Part shown: in pieces, positions 16,699 to 24,238 of the stretch | How the letters are laid out: each line of letters opens with the position of its first letter | How positions within the stretch are numbered: position 1 is the first letter of the stretch | Assembly (NCBI GenBank): GCA_040414495.1 | Contig: JBEDUI010000177.1 | Span: forward strand, 12,796-76,795 | Reading direction: 5' to 3' | Length of the DNA: 64,000 bases | Origin: DATAVB01 sp040414495 | GTDB lineage: Bacteria; Actinomycetota; Actinomycetes; Mycobacteriales; QHCD01 | Translations under genes and position numbers: made by a program | Notes under the pieces: model-generated | What the model was told of the DNA's origin: nothing | Databases searched by the model: none | The model's input: only the letters and a program-made list of their open reading frames with translations

Positions 16699-17628
16699 CT
16701 ATCGAGTCGCGCGAGGTATGTCGCGCCAGATCAGCCGATGTACGCCTAAATACCGAGGCAATGACCGTAGCCCGGGGATGAAGGGCAGCAGAATCAGACC
16801 AAGCGTCAGGACCGCCATCACGCCCCAGACAAGAGCATCGGCATTGCCCGACGTGGAGAATGGCTTGATTTGATACCAGAACGTATATAGCCACATCCAC
16901 GGCTGACCGGGGAAATTCCCGGTTTCATTCATCATTCCCCACTGATCACCGCCGAGGTGGTCGGCCCGTGCCTGCGCTTCCAGATACGCGCCGTCAGAGA
17001 GGAATAGCAGCGGTTTGGTCTGATCGGTTGGGTAGAACGCGCCGCCTTGGATGAGGCCCTGCAAAGATCCGCTGCGGGCGAGGGTCAGCAGCCGTCCGGC
17101 CAGCACTGGTACGGGACCGTAGACGCCCGGCTTCACTTTTGCGGCGTCGCCGTTCGGCGCGGCGGTGAGCGCATCGCCATAGGCGGTAGCCCAGGCGGTT
17201 TGTTGCGCAGGAGTTGCCGCCTGCCAGCGCCGCAAGGCGAGGGAAAGCCTGCCGTCATTGGTGACGCTGCGAAGGGGATTGATGACGAAATCGTTGGCGC
17301 TGTTGACCGGGATACGGACGCCAGCCCATTTCTGCAACGGCACCGGCCCCAATTTCTGCCCTTCGGCGGCGTGATTGTACGGCGGGCCGTAGGACGCGCT
17401 GGTGCTCGTACCGGCAAGTTCGGCCGTCGCGGTGGCGACCACGTCGTTGGGAGCCGCGTTGGCCCACTGGCTGAACGTGATGGCCTTGCGGTCCGGTGAG
17501 GAGAAAACCGCGGCGAGCACAATCGTCAGAGCGGCGACAATGGCGAGCGCGATGACGAATTCGCGCACCAAATCATAGGGACGCGTCGGGAACAGGTGCG
17601 CATCCGGCGTCGTGTCCCGGCGGCTCAT
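16699..17628 (-). CDS. Membrane protein of the cytochrome b operon (subunit-IV-like position)
   Basis: 309 residues. One membrane helix near the N-terminus (VIALAIVAALTIVLAAVF) and one or two at the C-terminus (VWGVMAVLTLGLILLPFIPG) frame a long Trp/Pro/Gly-containing region likely outside the cytoplasm, with LWQIKPF-like WYQIKPFSTSG just before the last helix. It starts with ATGA overlapping the stop of the cytochrome b gene, so the products should be made in a fixed ratio. By position it replaces the C-terminal half of cytochrome b or subunit IV, but no clear homologous motif beyond the C-terminal helix was seen. Likely a partner of the b-type subunit. Confidence 0.65.
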   Translation of the reverse strand: MSRRDTTPDAHLFPTRPYDLVREFVIALAIVAALTIVLAAVFSSPDRKAITFSQWANAAPNDVVATATAELAGTSTSASYGPPYNHAAEGQKLGPVPLQKWAGVRIPVNSANDFVINPLRSVTNDGRLSLALRRWQAATPAQQTAWATAYGDALTAAPNGDAAKVKPGVYGPVPVLAGRLLTLARSGSLQGLIQGGAFYPTDQTKPLLFLSDGAYLEAQARADHLGGDQWGMMNETGNFPGQPWMWLYTFWYQIKPFSTSGNADALVWGVMAVLTLGLILLPFIPGLRSLPRYLGVHRLIWRDIPRATR

Positions 17629-18368
17629 CTGACCGCACCCGGTTTCTCGATCTCCTGTGGCTGCGGCATTTTGTGTGGCAGCATTTCGTGTGGCTGCCGG
17701 AGAGCCGCCTCGTCCGCGACCGGTTCAGCCTCTGCCTCCGGCGGCAGCGCATCGATCGGCGGCACCACGCCATGCCGGCGTACCAGGATCAGATGCGCCA
17801 CCACGAGGAAACCGACGATCAGCGGAAGCAGCACGATGTGCCACAACAGCATCTGCGCCGGATTCAGTACGTTGAAGAACGCCCCGATTCCGACCGAGTT
17901 GAGTCCGTCCTTGGCCTGGGTGGAGATCCATTGCGAATCGAAGTTCGACTGGGTGAGGTAACCGGTGAATGCCGTACCTATCGAGCCGACAAAAGCAACC
18001 GCGCCGGTGATCCAGGTCAAGGCCCGACGACCACGCCACGCCGCCATGAAGAACTTCCCCCACAGATGGATCACCATGAACGCGAAGAAAAGCTCAACGC
18101 TCCACAAATGCAGTGAATTGACGAAATGCCCTACCGAGGAGACGTGCCACCAGGCGCTGCCCTTGATCGTAAGAATTATCCCGGACGCCAGCACGCAAAC
18201 CAGGGCGGCGAGCGTCGCCACACCGAACACATAGATCCACGACCGTACGTAGGTCGGTTGCCGGTCGGGTAGCCACTGTCCCTCAGGGACAGTTCGCTGG
18301 ATACGGCGGCGCAGTCGCACGGTCCAACTGCGCGATGGCGCTCCCTCAGCGGTCGGAATCGCGTTCAT
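17625..18368 (-). CDS. Cytochrome b6-like di-heme subunit
   Basis: 247 residues from ATG 18368, with GGGAGG ten bases upstream. Four membrane helices carry two histidine pairs: HLWSVELFFAFMVIH (13 between) in helix 2 and HIVLLPLIVGFLVVAH (14 between) in helix 4. The 13 and 14 spacing is that of cytochrome b6 rather than mitochondrial cytochrome b. It should bind two hemes across the membrane and move electrons between a quinol and a partner. The C-terminal 50 residues are a Pro/Glu-rich cytoplasmic tail. No Rieske or cytochrome c gene is adjacent, so this is a reduced complex. Confidence 0.85.
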   Translation of the reverse strand: MNAIPTAEGAPSRSWTVRLRRRIQRTVPEGQWLPDRQPTYVRSWIYVFGVATLAALVCVLASGIILTIKGSAWWHVSSVGHFVNSLHLWSVELFFAFMVIHLWGKFFMAAWRGRRALTWITGAVAFVGSIGTAFTGYLTQSNFDSQWISTQAKDGLNSVGIGAFFNVLNPAQMLLWHIVLLPLIVGFLVVAHLILVRRHGVVPPIDALPPEAEAEPVADEAALRQPHEMLPHKMPQPQEIEKPGAVR

Positions 18369-18537
18369 CGTCCTGCGACCTCCCATGCGGGAAAGGCACG
18401 ACCAAAGCAAGCACGAAGATCACGACCATGGCGACGATAATCACGAAATTCGTCAGGGAGATTTGAATAACGCCCCAGTGCAGATAGTGCGACCTGCCAG
18501 AAAGCGGACTAGCGGCGAAGAGAACAGACGGCCACAT
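18346..18537 (-). CDS. Small single-helix membrane protein, first gene of the cytochrome b operon
   Basis: 63 residues from ATG 18537 with GGGAGG five bases upstream, one of the best ribosome sites in the window. One hydrophobic helix (LTNFVIIVAMVVIFVLALVV) is followed by a charged tail (DDERDSDR). It overlaps the start of the cytochrome b gene by 23 bp. Function unknown; by position an assembly or stability subunit of the b-type complex. Confidence 0.7.
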   Translation of the reverse strand: MWPSVLFAASPLSGRSHYLHWGVIQISLTNFVIIVAMVVIFVLALVVPFPHGRSQDDERDSDR

Positions 18538-18639
18538 CTCGACCTCCCGGCCGGGCATATTCCGTGCCGCCGCCTGCGGACGTCACACCGATGGCCCAGC
18601 ATCACGTTCAATGTGGGCCCCGGTCCGACCGCCCTGACA

Positions 18640-18653
18640 GGGACCAAAGGCCC
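18640..18653 (-). promoter_or_regulatory. DosR/DevR-like box upstream of the cytochrome b operon
   Basis: GGGACCAAAGGCCC matches 12 of 14 core positions of GGGACTWWAGTCCC, and the flanking base G is also consistent. It lies 103 bp upstream of the first ATG of the operon. A weaker related stretch, GGGCCCCGGTCC at 18615-18626, lies next to it; paired sites are common for DosR. The match is seen; regulation is inferred. Confidence 0.55.
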
Positions 18654-18811
18654 GTCCTGGATCGGCGATGGTCACTCGCCGGATGGGCCGATCGACGCGC
18701 GGCACGGGCGAAAACGCGGCCGGCGGCACCGCGGCTGGGTGCCGCCGGGTTCTGGTTGTGCCGATCAAGCGCGTGTCGCCGATACCGCTTTCGGCGTCGG
18801 CTGGCCCTTTT

Positions 18812-19231
18812 TGCACCGACCGTGGCACCACGGCCAACCGCATCCCGCGACCTTAGCCCTGTATGCACCGACCGTGGCACCACGGCCAACCGCATCCCGG
18901 CGCGTTAGCCCTCTATGCAGCGACCGTGGCACCACGGTCAACCGCATCCCGCGACCCTGGCCGTATATGCAGCGACCGTGACATCACGGCGGTTTCGCCA
19001 ACCCCAAAACCACCCTCACGTAACGCTCGCTGCAACAACGGCATCCAGCCGTCCGACCATTACGTCCGACCATGACCGCAAGAACCGACCACCGACCCCC
19101 GCAACGCTATGTGCAGCGACCGTGGCACCAGGGCCGCTTGCAGCGCCGGCTAGCCGTTTTCGCACCGACCGTGGCACCAGGGCCGCTTTCGGCGCCGGCT
19201 AGCCGTTTTTGCACCGACCGTGACACCAGCG
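18812..19231. repeat. Array of seven palindromic 22-bp repeats
   Basis: Seven copies of a 22-bp unit containing the palindrome CCGTGGCACCACGG start at 18812, 18864, 18916, 18968, 19112, 19161 and 19210. The first four are spaced exactly 52 bp and the last three 49 bp. In copy 4 both arms change together (CCGTGACATCACGG), keeping the symmetry. Copies 5 and 6 have one arm as CCAGGG, and copy 7 is the most decayed. The DNA between units is also partly repeated. It lies between the PhyH gene and the cytochrome b operon, on no gene. Confidence 0.85.
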
Positions 19232-19264
19232 AAGTTGACAACGGGGACCATCCGCGCCGCCAAT

Positions 19265-20089
19265 TTAGCGGCGAAAGATTAGCGGATTCTGCGCGTCGTT
19301 ATTCAGCGGGTCGCCCACCCGTAACGTAGTGAGGTATTCCGGCGGCAACACATTCGGCGTGCCGTTGAAAGTGGCGCCGTCGGGCATGTACGCGCAGGTC
19401 ATGGCCCGCCGTCGCTGCGGCGTCATGTTCGCGCCCGCGCCGTGGAATGTCAGGCCATTATGGAAAAGCGCGCCCCCGGCCGGTACGGGGCACGGCACCG
19501 CCGCCCGCGCAGCCCATTCGGGATAGACGTCGAACAGCGCGCCTATCTCGTTCCCGATACCGACATTGTCGAATTTCTGCGCCTTGTGACTTTCCGGTAC
19601 GTAGTAGAGACAGCCGTTCGACATGGTCGCGTCGTCCAGCGCAATCCAGATGGTGATCGCATCGGCCGAGGTAAACGACCAGTACGGCACGTCCAGGTGA
19701 AATGCCGTCGGATTCGCGTACGGTTCCTTGATCAGGGCCTGGTCATGCCAGATACGTACGCCGTCAATCCCGGCCACGTCAGCCACGATCCGGCCCAACC
19801 GCTCGTCCAGCATGAGCTTCCGCATCGCGTCGTTGGTCTGCCACAGGTTGACCCGCTGGGTGAATACCCGGTCGTAATACCGCCGCTCCTCGGCCACCTC
19901 GCTCGCCGCGGCCACACTGAGCGCGTCCTCATTCTCGAACGAGAATCGCTGGTCACCTCGCTGCGCGACCGCTTCCTCGACCGCTGAGCGCCACTGCTCC
20001 AGCTCGCCCTCACTCAGCAGGTTCTCCAAAACCAGGTAGCCGTTATCAGCGTAAAACTCGCGCTCCGCCTCGCCGACGACGTGATCCAT
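19265..20089 (-). CDS. Phytanoyl-CoA dioxygenase-family Fe(II)/2-oxoglutarate enzyme
   Basis: 274 residues from ATG 20089 with GGAGG seven bases upstream. The N-terminal EREFYADNGYLVLENLLSEG opening is typical of PhyH proteins. The iron-binding pair is FHLDVPYW (H-x-D), with the distal histidine in GLTFHGAGANMTP and the 2-oxoglutarate-binding arginine in PQRRRAMTCAYMPDG. Substrates in this family range from fatty acyl chains to small metabolites and ectoine-like compounds; none is favoured here. It lies alone, upstream of the palindromic repeat array. Confidence 0.85.
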   Translation of the reverse strand: MDHVVGEAEREFYADNGYLVLENLLSEGELEQWRSAVEEAVAQRGDQRFSFENEDALSVAAASEVAEERRYYDRVFTQRVNLWQTNDAMRKLMLDERLGRIVADVAGIDGVRIWHDQALIKEPYANPTAFHLDVPYWSFTSADAITIWIALDDATMSNGCLYYVPESHKAQKFDNVGIGNEIGALFDVYPEWAARAAVPCPVPAGGALFHNGLTFHGAGANMTPQRRRAMTCAYMPDGATFNGTPNVLPPEYLTTLRVGDPLNNDAQNPLIFRR

Positions 20090-20235
20090 CGTGACGCCTC
20101 CGATCGATACGACATGCCGCTCTCCGCCTGTCTAGCACGCAGAGCGCAGTGCCGTTCGTCTTCGCGTCCGCGACCGGCCACTTCCGCACGTCGGGTCGAT
20201 GCGCGAATTCTGGCGTGGCAGCTGCCGCGATGCGA

Positions 20236-20643
20236 CTACGCGCGATCCGTCGCCGCCCCGGGCTCGTCGACTCCGGCGACCCACTCTTTAGCGGACTGCA
20301 GCTGCGCGACCGGGAAACCACGTAGCTGTCCCGGAACCAGAACCGAAAGCATGCGCAGCGCCGGACGAAGCCAGCTCTCGTCAGTCACGACCGCGACCCG
20401 CTCGTACTCGGTCGCGTGACGTGCCGCGAATTTCATCTCTTCTTTCACCGCATCGCCCTCGTACTCCCCCAGCTGCGGGCCGAGCAGGTAGAGCAGACGC
20501 ACCTTCCGCCCAGCGGCGATCTCCCGCCGCAGGACAGGCGCGACGATGTCCTCAAAGTCGTCGTCGTCGACGTCCCCGCGCGCCTCGAATCCTATGGTGC
20601 CGGGCGGCATGTCGGATATCTGCTTGAGCATCTCGAGTCCCAA
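20236..20643 (-). CDS. STAS/SEC14-like (SpoIIAA-like) protein
   Basis: 135 residues. The sequence runs MLKQISDMPPGTIGFEARGD, then a DFEDIVAPVLRREIAAGRKV helix, then VRLLYLLGPQLGEYEGDAVKE. This is the SpoIIAA-like/STAS_SEC14 fold of small proteins found beside stress or transport genes. The aromatic and acidic lines of the family are kept, but no phosphorylated serine can be named. No obvious operon partner. The start may be either the ATG at 20643 or the next in-frame one. Confidence 0.7.
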   Translation of the reverse strand: MGLEMLKQISDMPPGTIGFEARGDVDDDDFEDIVAPVLRREIAAGRKVRLLYLLGPQLGEYEGDAVKEEMKFAARHATEYERVAVVTDESWLRPALRMLSVLVPGQLRGFPVAQLQSAKEWVAGVDEPGAATDRA

Positions 20644-20915
20644 TGACGGTTGATGATCAACATACGTTGAGCGCTGTGTTCCACATGCTCCATCGGCCTC
20701 GGCGATCGAGCCTCACCTGCCCCGGGTGACCTGCCGTACGAACCTCAGAATGAAATTGACAACCGGATCGACTGAGCCGGCTTCAATTCCCAGGCGAAAT
20801 GGACCGCATCCATGAGTTCGGTGATGCGACATGCGAACGTCGCCCGATGTTTCGGAAATCGCCCCCGGCACACGAGCGTAACTGGCTAGAATTCGGACCG
20901 GTGGAATACGGCAGC

Positions 20916-20952
20916 GTCACCGATTCTGTCACCGAATTCTGTGACCGATTCC
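20916..20952 (+). promoter_or_regulatory. Direct repeats before a secreted-protein gene
   Basis: Three near-identical 12-13 bp units, GTCACCGATTCT, GTCACCGAATTCT and GTGACCGATTCC, lie end to end just upstream of the ATG at 20968. The second and third also form an inverted pair GTCAC ... GTGAC. They could be an operator for the secreted-protein gene. The rest of the gap 20644-20915 shows nothing I can name. Confidence 0.4.
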
Positions 20953-20967
20953 AGGGGGGCTCGTACG

Positions 20968-22179
20968 ATGCGCAGCTACCGACGGTTGGCCGCCATAGCG
21001 GCCGGAATTCTAGCGATAACCGGTATTGTCGCGACCTCGTCAACCGCGAATGCCGCGAGCGCGCCGACATCGATCTCCGCCAACCAGTTCACGCTCTCGA
21101 CTTCGTACAGCGAGAAGTCGGACATCGTTTCCGCGCTCGCGACAGAACTCGGGACGGTGCCACTGCACACGGTGATGGACAATGCCAATCACGACCGGAC
21201 CGGTACCGAATCCAGTGTGCAGAGCCTGCCGGGTTATACCGGCGGCTTTCGCTTTGACAGCGGGGATAACGGCGACTGCAACAATGTGCCCCAAGGCATC
21301 ACAACCAGTCGGGACGCCGTCGGCGACGGCACCGTCAATGGCCGCTACGACGGCCGGCAGATCGTCATGGTGAGCTGGTACACCCGCACCGGAACCCCCT
21401 GCGACAGCGGCACCGCGAAAACAACACGTAACCGGCTGACGTTTGTCGACTGGGACGCCAACTACCCCAACGCGTATCGGAAGGTGCTACTGGTCACCCC
21501 GACCGGCACCGCGACCTCGCCGAATTTCACCGACGTCACCACGCACGCGGGCGGGATCGTCTGGTACGGCGACTACGTCTACGTCGCCGACACCTCGCAC
21601 GGAATGCGCGTCTACGACATGCGCAAGATCCTCAAGGTCGACACCGGCGGGACCGCCGACGACATCGGCTGTTCGGGCGGTGTGTGCCACGCGCACAATT
21701 ACGCCTACATCATGCCGCAGGTGGGAACGGTCACCGCGAGCACGACTTCCGGTACGGCACTGGCGTGGTCGACGATCTCCCTGGACCGGGTGAGTCGCTC
21801 GATCGTGATGGCCGAATACACCTGCTCGTCGGGGTGCACGGCCTATCCCAACCGCGCGCCCCGGGCGGTCCGCTTTCCGTTCGCCTCCAGCGGCACCTTC
21901 GCCGCGAATACGACCGCCAGCGAGGCGGTGCAGCTGCCCTGGTACAACATCAATGGCGTCGCATCGCACAACGGCCGCTGGTGGTTCAACTCCTCCGGCG
22001 CGCACCAGCTCTATTACTGGACACCGTCCGCCGGCCCGCACACCTACGCCTGGGTTAGCGGTGGCGAGAGCATTTCGTACTGGGAGGACGACACCCAGGC
22101 CGACCTTCTGTGGTCCCTGCAGGAAACGCAGGATCACCGCAATGTTTTCGCCGTCACACAGGCCAGCTACGACGGCTGA
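20968..22179 (+). CDS. Secreted protein, propeller-like, unknown function
   Basis: 403 residues from ATG 20968, with AGGGGGG eight bases upstream. Sec signal peptide: MRSYRRLAA, a hydrophobic core (AGILAITGIVATS), then a site near ANAASA. The mature part has repeated Trp-Tyr-Gly motifs such as THAGGIVWYGDYVYVADTSH followed by GMRVYDM, and later SHNGRWWFNSSGAHQLYYW, as in secreted beta-propeller-like proteins. Three cysteine pairs suggest disulphides. No catalytic motif was recognised. Confidence 0.65.
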   Translation: MRSYRRLAAIAAGILAITGIVATSSTANAASAPTSISANQFTLSTSYSEKSDIVSALATELGTVPLHTVMDNANHDRTGTESSVQSLPGYTGGFRFDSGDNGDCNNVPQGITTSRDAVGDGTVNGRYDGRQIVMVSWYTRTGTPCDSGTAKTTRNRLTFVDWDANYPNAYRKVLLVTPTGTATSPNFTDVTTHAGGIVWYGDYVYVADTSHGMRVYDMRKILKVDTGGTADDIGCSGGVCHAHNYAYIMPQVGTVTASTTSGTALAWSTISLDRVSRSIVMAEYTCSSGCTAYPNRAPRAVRFPFASSGTFAANTTASEAVQLPWYNINGVASHNGRWWFNSSGAHQLYYWTPSAGPHTYAWVSGGESISYWEDDTQADLLWSLQETQDHRNVFAVTQASYDG

Positions 22180-22257
22180 ATTGGTTAGCAATCAGAATTT
22201 TGTCGCCCGCGTGCGACCGTGGTTTCCTTCGCATTATATCTACCCCGACCGGCGCGA

Positions 22258-22503
22258 TCAGATCGGTTTCTCCGGAGCCGCATTGCCCGTGCTGGCCAGC
22301 TGAGTCAGGAAATCGTGGCAGCGGTGCGCACGGTCGGAGTCCTCCGCCATGACCTGCTCAAAGAATTTCGCTATCTCATCTTGCTTGGCATTACGGGCAT
22401 CCCGAACGTACTGACCATAATCGTGCCCGGCCTTGAGCGAATGATATTGGACCGAGACCAAGTCGTAAGTGACATCGTCGAATCCGGTTTCGCCGGTTGC
22501 CAT
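22258..22503 (-). CDS. Small conserved actinobacterial protein, helical
   Basis: 81 residues from ATG 22503, with GGAAGGAG six bases upstream, an excellent ribosome site. The sequence starts MATGETGFDDVTYDLVSVQY and continues through SLKAGHDYGQYVRDARNAK to EQVMAEDSDRAHRCHDFL. It is mostly helical with regularly spaced Glu and His residues, similar to short ferritin-like or four-helix proteins, and I recall near-identical small proteins in other actinobacteria. Function unknown. Confidence 0.7.
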   Translation of the reverse strand: MATGETGFDDVTYDLVSVQYHSLKAGHDYGQYVRDARNAKQDEIAKFFEQVMAEDSDRAHRCHDFLTQLASTGNAAPEKPI

Positions 22504-22825
22504 GGTCTACTCCTTCCAGCACGATAATGTCCTCGAGCGCACGGCGAGACTTCCCAACATATCCATGTGAATTCCCGTGTGCTCAACGCCTTTGACCTAC
22601 CCACGGACAAGGCCTTGAACCGGACGCGACGCCCGGTGATTCGTCCCGCGGCCGGAGTGGCGTGCTTCCATTCCGGCGTCGTCGCGCAGACGGATCGCGC
22701 GGCTGGGTACTCACCATTTGCCAGTGCATTGGCCCGACCCGGGAGCGCGCCGGAACCGGCGGTCGCGGATGCTGGGTTGGGGTATGACCAGCGCAGGCCA
22801 AGGGGGGCGAGGAGCGTGGTTGGCA
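22504..22825. other. Intergenic region without an identified gene
   Basis: 322 bp between divergent genes. It must hold the promoter of the small helical protein and perhaps that of the DUF2188 gene. No repeat, hairpin or RNA motif stands out. Confidence 0.3.
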
Positions 22826-23077
22826 GTGGTGAGCGAGCAAACCCAGTTCCACGTCGCGCCGCATGGTGATCAGTGGCGGATCGTGCGGGACGGGCAGGTG
22901 ATCTTCGAATCCGGGATCAAAGCGGAGGCGGTCGAAGAAGCGGAGGCGGCGGCCCGAATGGCCCATCCAAGTCGGCTGCTGATCCACAACGCCGATGGCA
23001 CGATCGACTCCGAACGTACCTATGAGGACGATCCGTACCGACAGGTGCGTAAGCCACGCCGACGCCGGCATGCGTAA
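22826..23077 (+). CDS. DUF2188-like small protein
   Basis: About 83 residues. The core HVAPHGDQWRIVRDGQVIFE, then SGIKAEAVEEAEAAARMAHP, is typical of DUF2188 proteins, with a positively charged tail (RKPRRRRHA). The start is uncertain: GAGGAG at 22809-22814 suits a TTG at 22820 or the GTG at 22826 better than the ATG far upstream. Function unknown; family members are often near stress genes. Confidence 0.6.
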   Translation: MVSEQTQFHVAPHGDQWRIVRDGQVIFESGIKAEAVEEAEAAARMAHPSRLLIHNADGTIDSERTYEDDPYRQVRKPRRRRHA

Positions 23078-23108
23078 CCATCGCAGTAATTCAGGTTATG
23101 ACTGGTAT

Positions 23109-24233
23109 TTAGTGGCGGGGTACGAGGGTGCGATCGGCCAGTGAATATGGCGGTACGAGATCAAGACCGTCGGGGTTGTAGAGATAACCGGCCGTCCGGC
23201 CTGGCACTCCGGTATGGCCGTACTGCCAGACGATGCGGTTGGTGTGCGGGTCCACCACGATAACGCGATGATTCATATCGTCATTGCACACGATATCCCC
23301 ATTGGGCAGCGGCAATGCGAGCGAAGGATGGTTGAGCGCCGCAATTCCGCCCGGACGGAACCGCCACACGGTCCGGCCATGCCGGTCGAATATAAGAATC
23401 TGGCCGGGCCGGGTGTAATCGACGGTCAGGTAGCGGTCCGGCCCGATCTGGTTGCTGTCCGACGGATAGGCGATGCCAGGAGGATGAGCCGACCAGAAGA
23501 CGTGACCATGCAGGTCGATGGTGTCGACCCAGTCACCACGGATCTCCGTAATCAGGAAATGACCGTCACCGGTGGGGAAGGCACCGTTTGGCGCGCCGAA
23601 GTGTGCCGGCGGCCCGTGATATCCGACCCCGGTCTCGCCCCATTGCCGCGCCACCGTGTGCTGGCCCGGGCCAATCAGCAGCAGCCGTTGGTTTTTGATA
23701 TCCGCGGTCAGTATTTCCCCGCCGGGCAACATGACGGCGTCGTCGGGATTCCACAGCTGGTTCGGACCGGATCCGTGCCGGCCGGGTTGCCCGTATTGAT
23801 AGACGATCCGGTGCGAAGCGACGTCGATGACCCGAATGACGAAATCGTCTTCTTCGGTGGCGACGATATAACGACCGTCCGGGCTGAAAAAGGCGTCGTC
23901 GGGCACCCGAAAGGTCTGCCCGGGCGCAAGATCCCCGGTACGCGGGAAATCCCACCGTATTCGTCCCTGCGGATCGACGATGATCAGTCGATTATTCAGC
24001 TTGTCGGCAATGAGCACATCCGCGGGCAGGACCGCGGGATCCGAACCTGGCTGCAGGGCGGCCGGCGAGGTCAATGGCCCGGCCCACGGCGCAGCCGGTG
24101 TGACCGGTGGACGCGGTGATGCGGGCGTCACGGAGTGGGTTGATGTGGGCGCTGGATCAGAGCTGTCGTGGGCGGTGCAGCCGGCGGTGATCGCGGCGAT
24201 CAGGACGGCGGCGAGCCAGCGGCGGCGGCCCAT
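23109..24233 (-). CDS. Lipoprotein with NHL/PQQ-like propeller
   Basis: 374 residues from ATG 24233. A lipobox ITAGC follows a hydrophobic stretch, so it should be a membrane-anchored lipoprotein on the outer face. A Pro/Thr-rich linker leads to repeated propeller blades ending in motifs such as DKLNNRLIIVDPQGRIRWDF and DRHGRTVWRFRPGG. Its ATG lies five bases after the stop of the metal ATPase gene upstream, which implies coupled translation. A role beside the metal pump (sensor or receiver) is an inference from position only. Confidence 0.75.
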   Translation of the reverse strand: MGRRRWLAAVLIAAITAGCTAHDSSDPAPTSTHSVTPASPRPPVTPAAPWAGPLTSPAALQPGSDPAVLPADVLIADKLNNRLIIVDPQGRIRWDFPRTGDLAPGQTFRVPDDAFFSPDGRYIVATEEDDFVIRVIDVASHRIVYQYGQPGRHGSGPNQLWNPDDAVMLPGGEILTADIKNQRLLLIGPGQHTVARQWGETGVGYHGPPAHFGAPNGAFPTGDGHFLITEIRGDWVDTIDLHGHVFWSAHPPGIAYPSDSNQIGPDRYLTVDYTRPGQILIFDRHGRTVWRFRPGGIAALNHPSLALPLPNGDIVCNDDMNHRVIVVDPHTNRIVWQYGHTGVPGRTAGYLYNPDGLDLVPPYSLADRTLVPRH

Positions 24234-24238
24234 ATAGA

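Noticed and set aside
18812..19231. CRISPR array
   Set aside because: The repeats are palindromic and regularly spaced, but the stretches between them are themselves partly repeated, not unique spacers, and no cas gene is in the window.
18812..19231. Small proteins encoded by the repeat region
   Set aside because: Several frames stay open, but the 52-bp period is not a multiple of three, so frames change every unit, and no ribosome site or family match exists.
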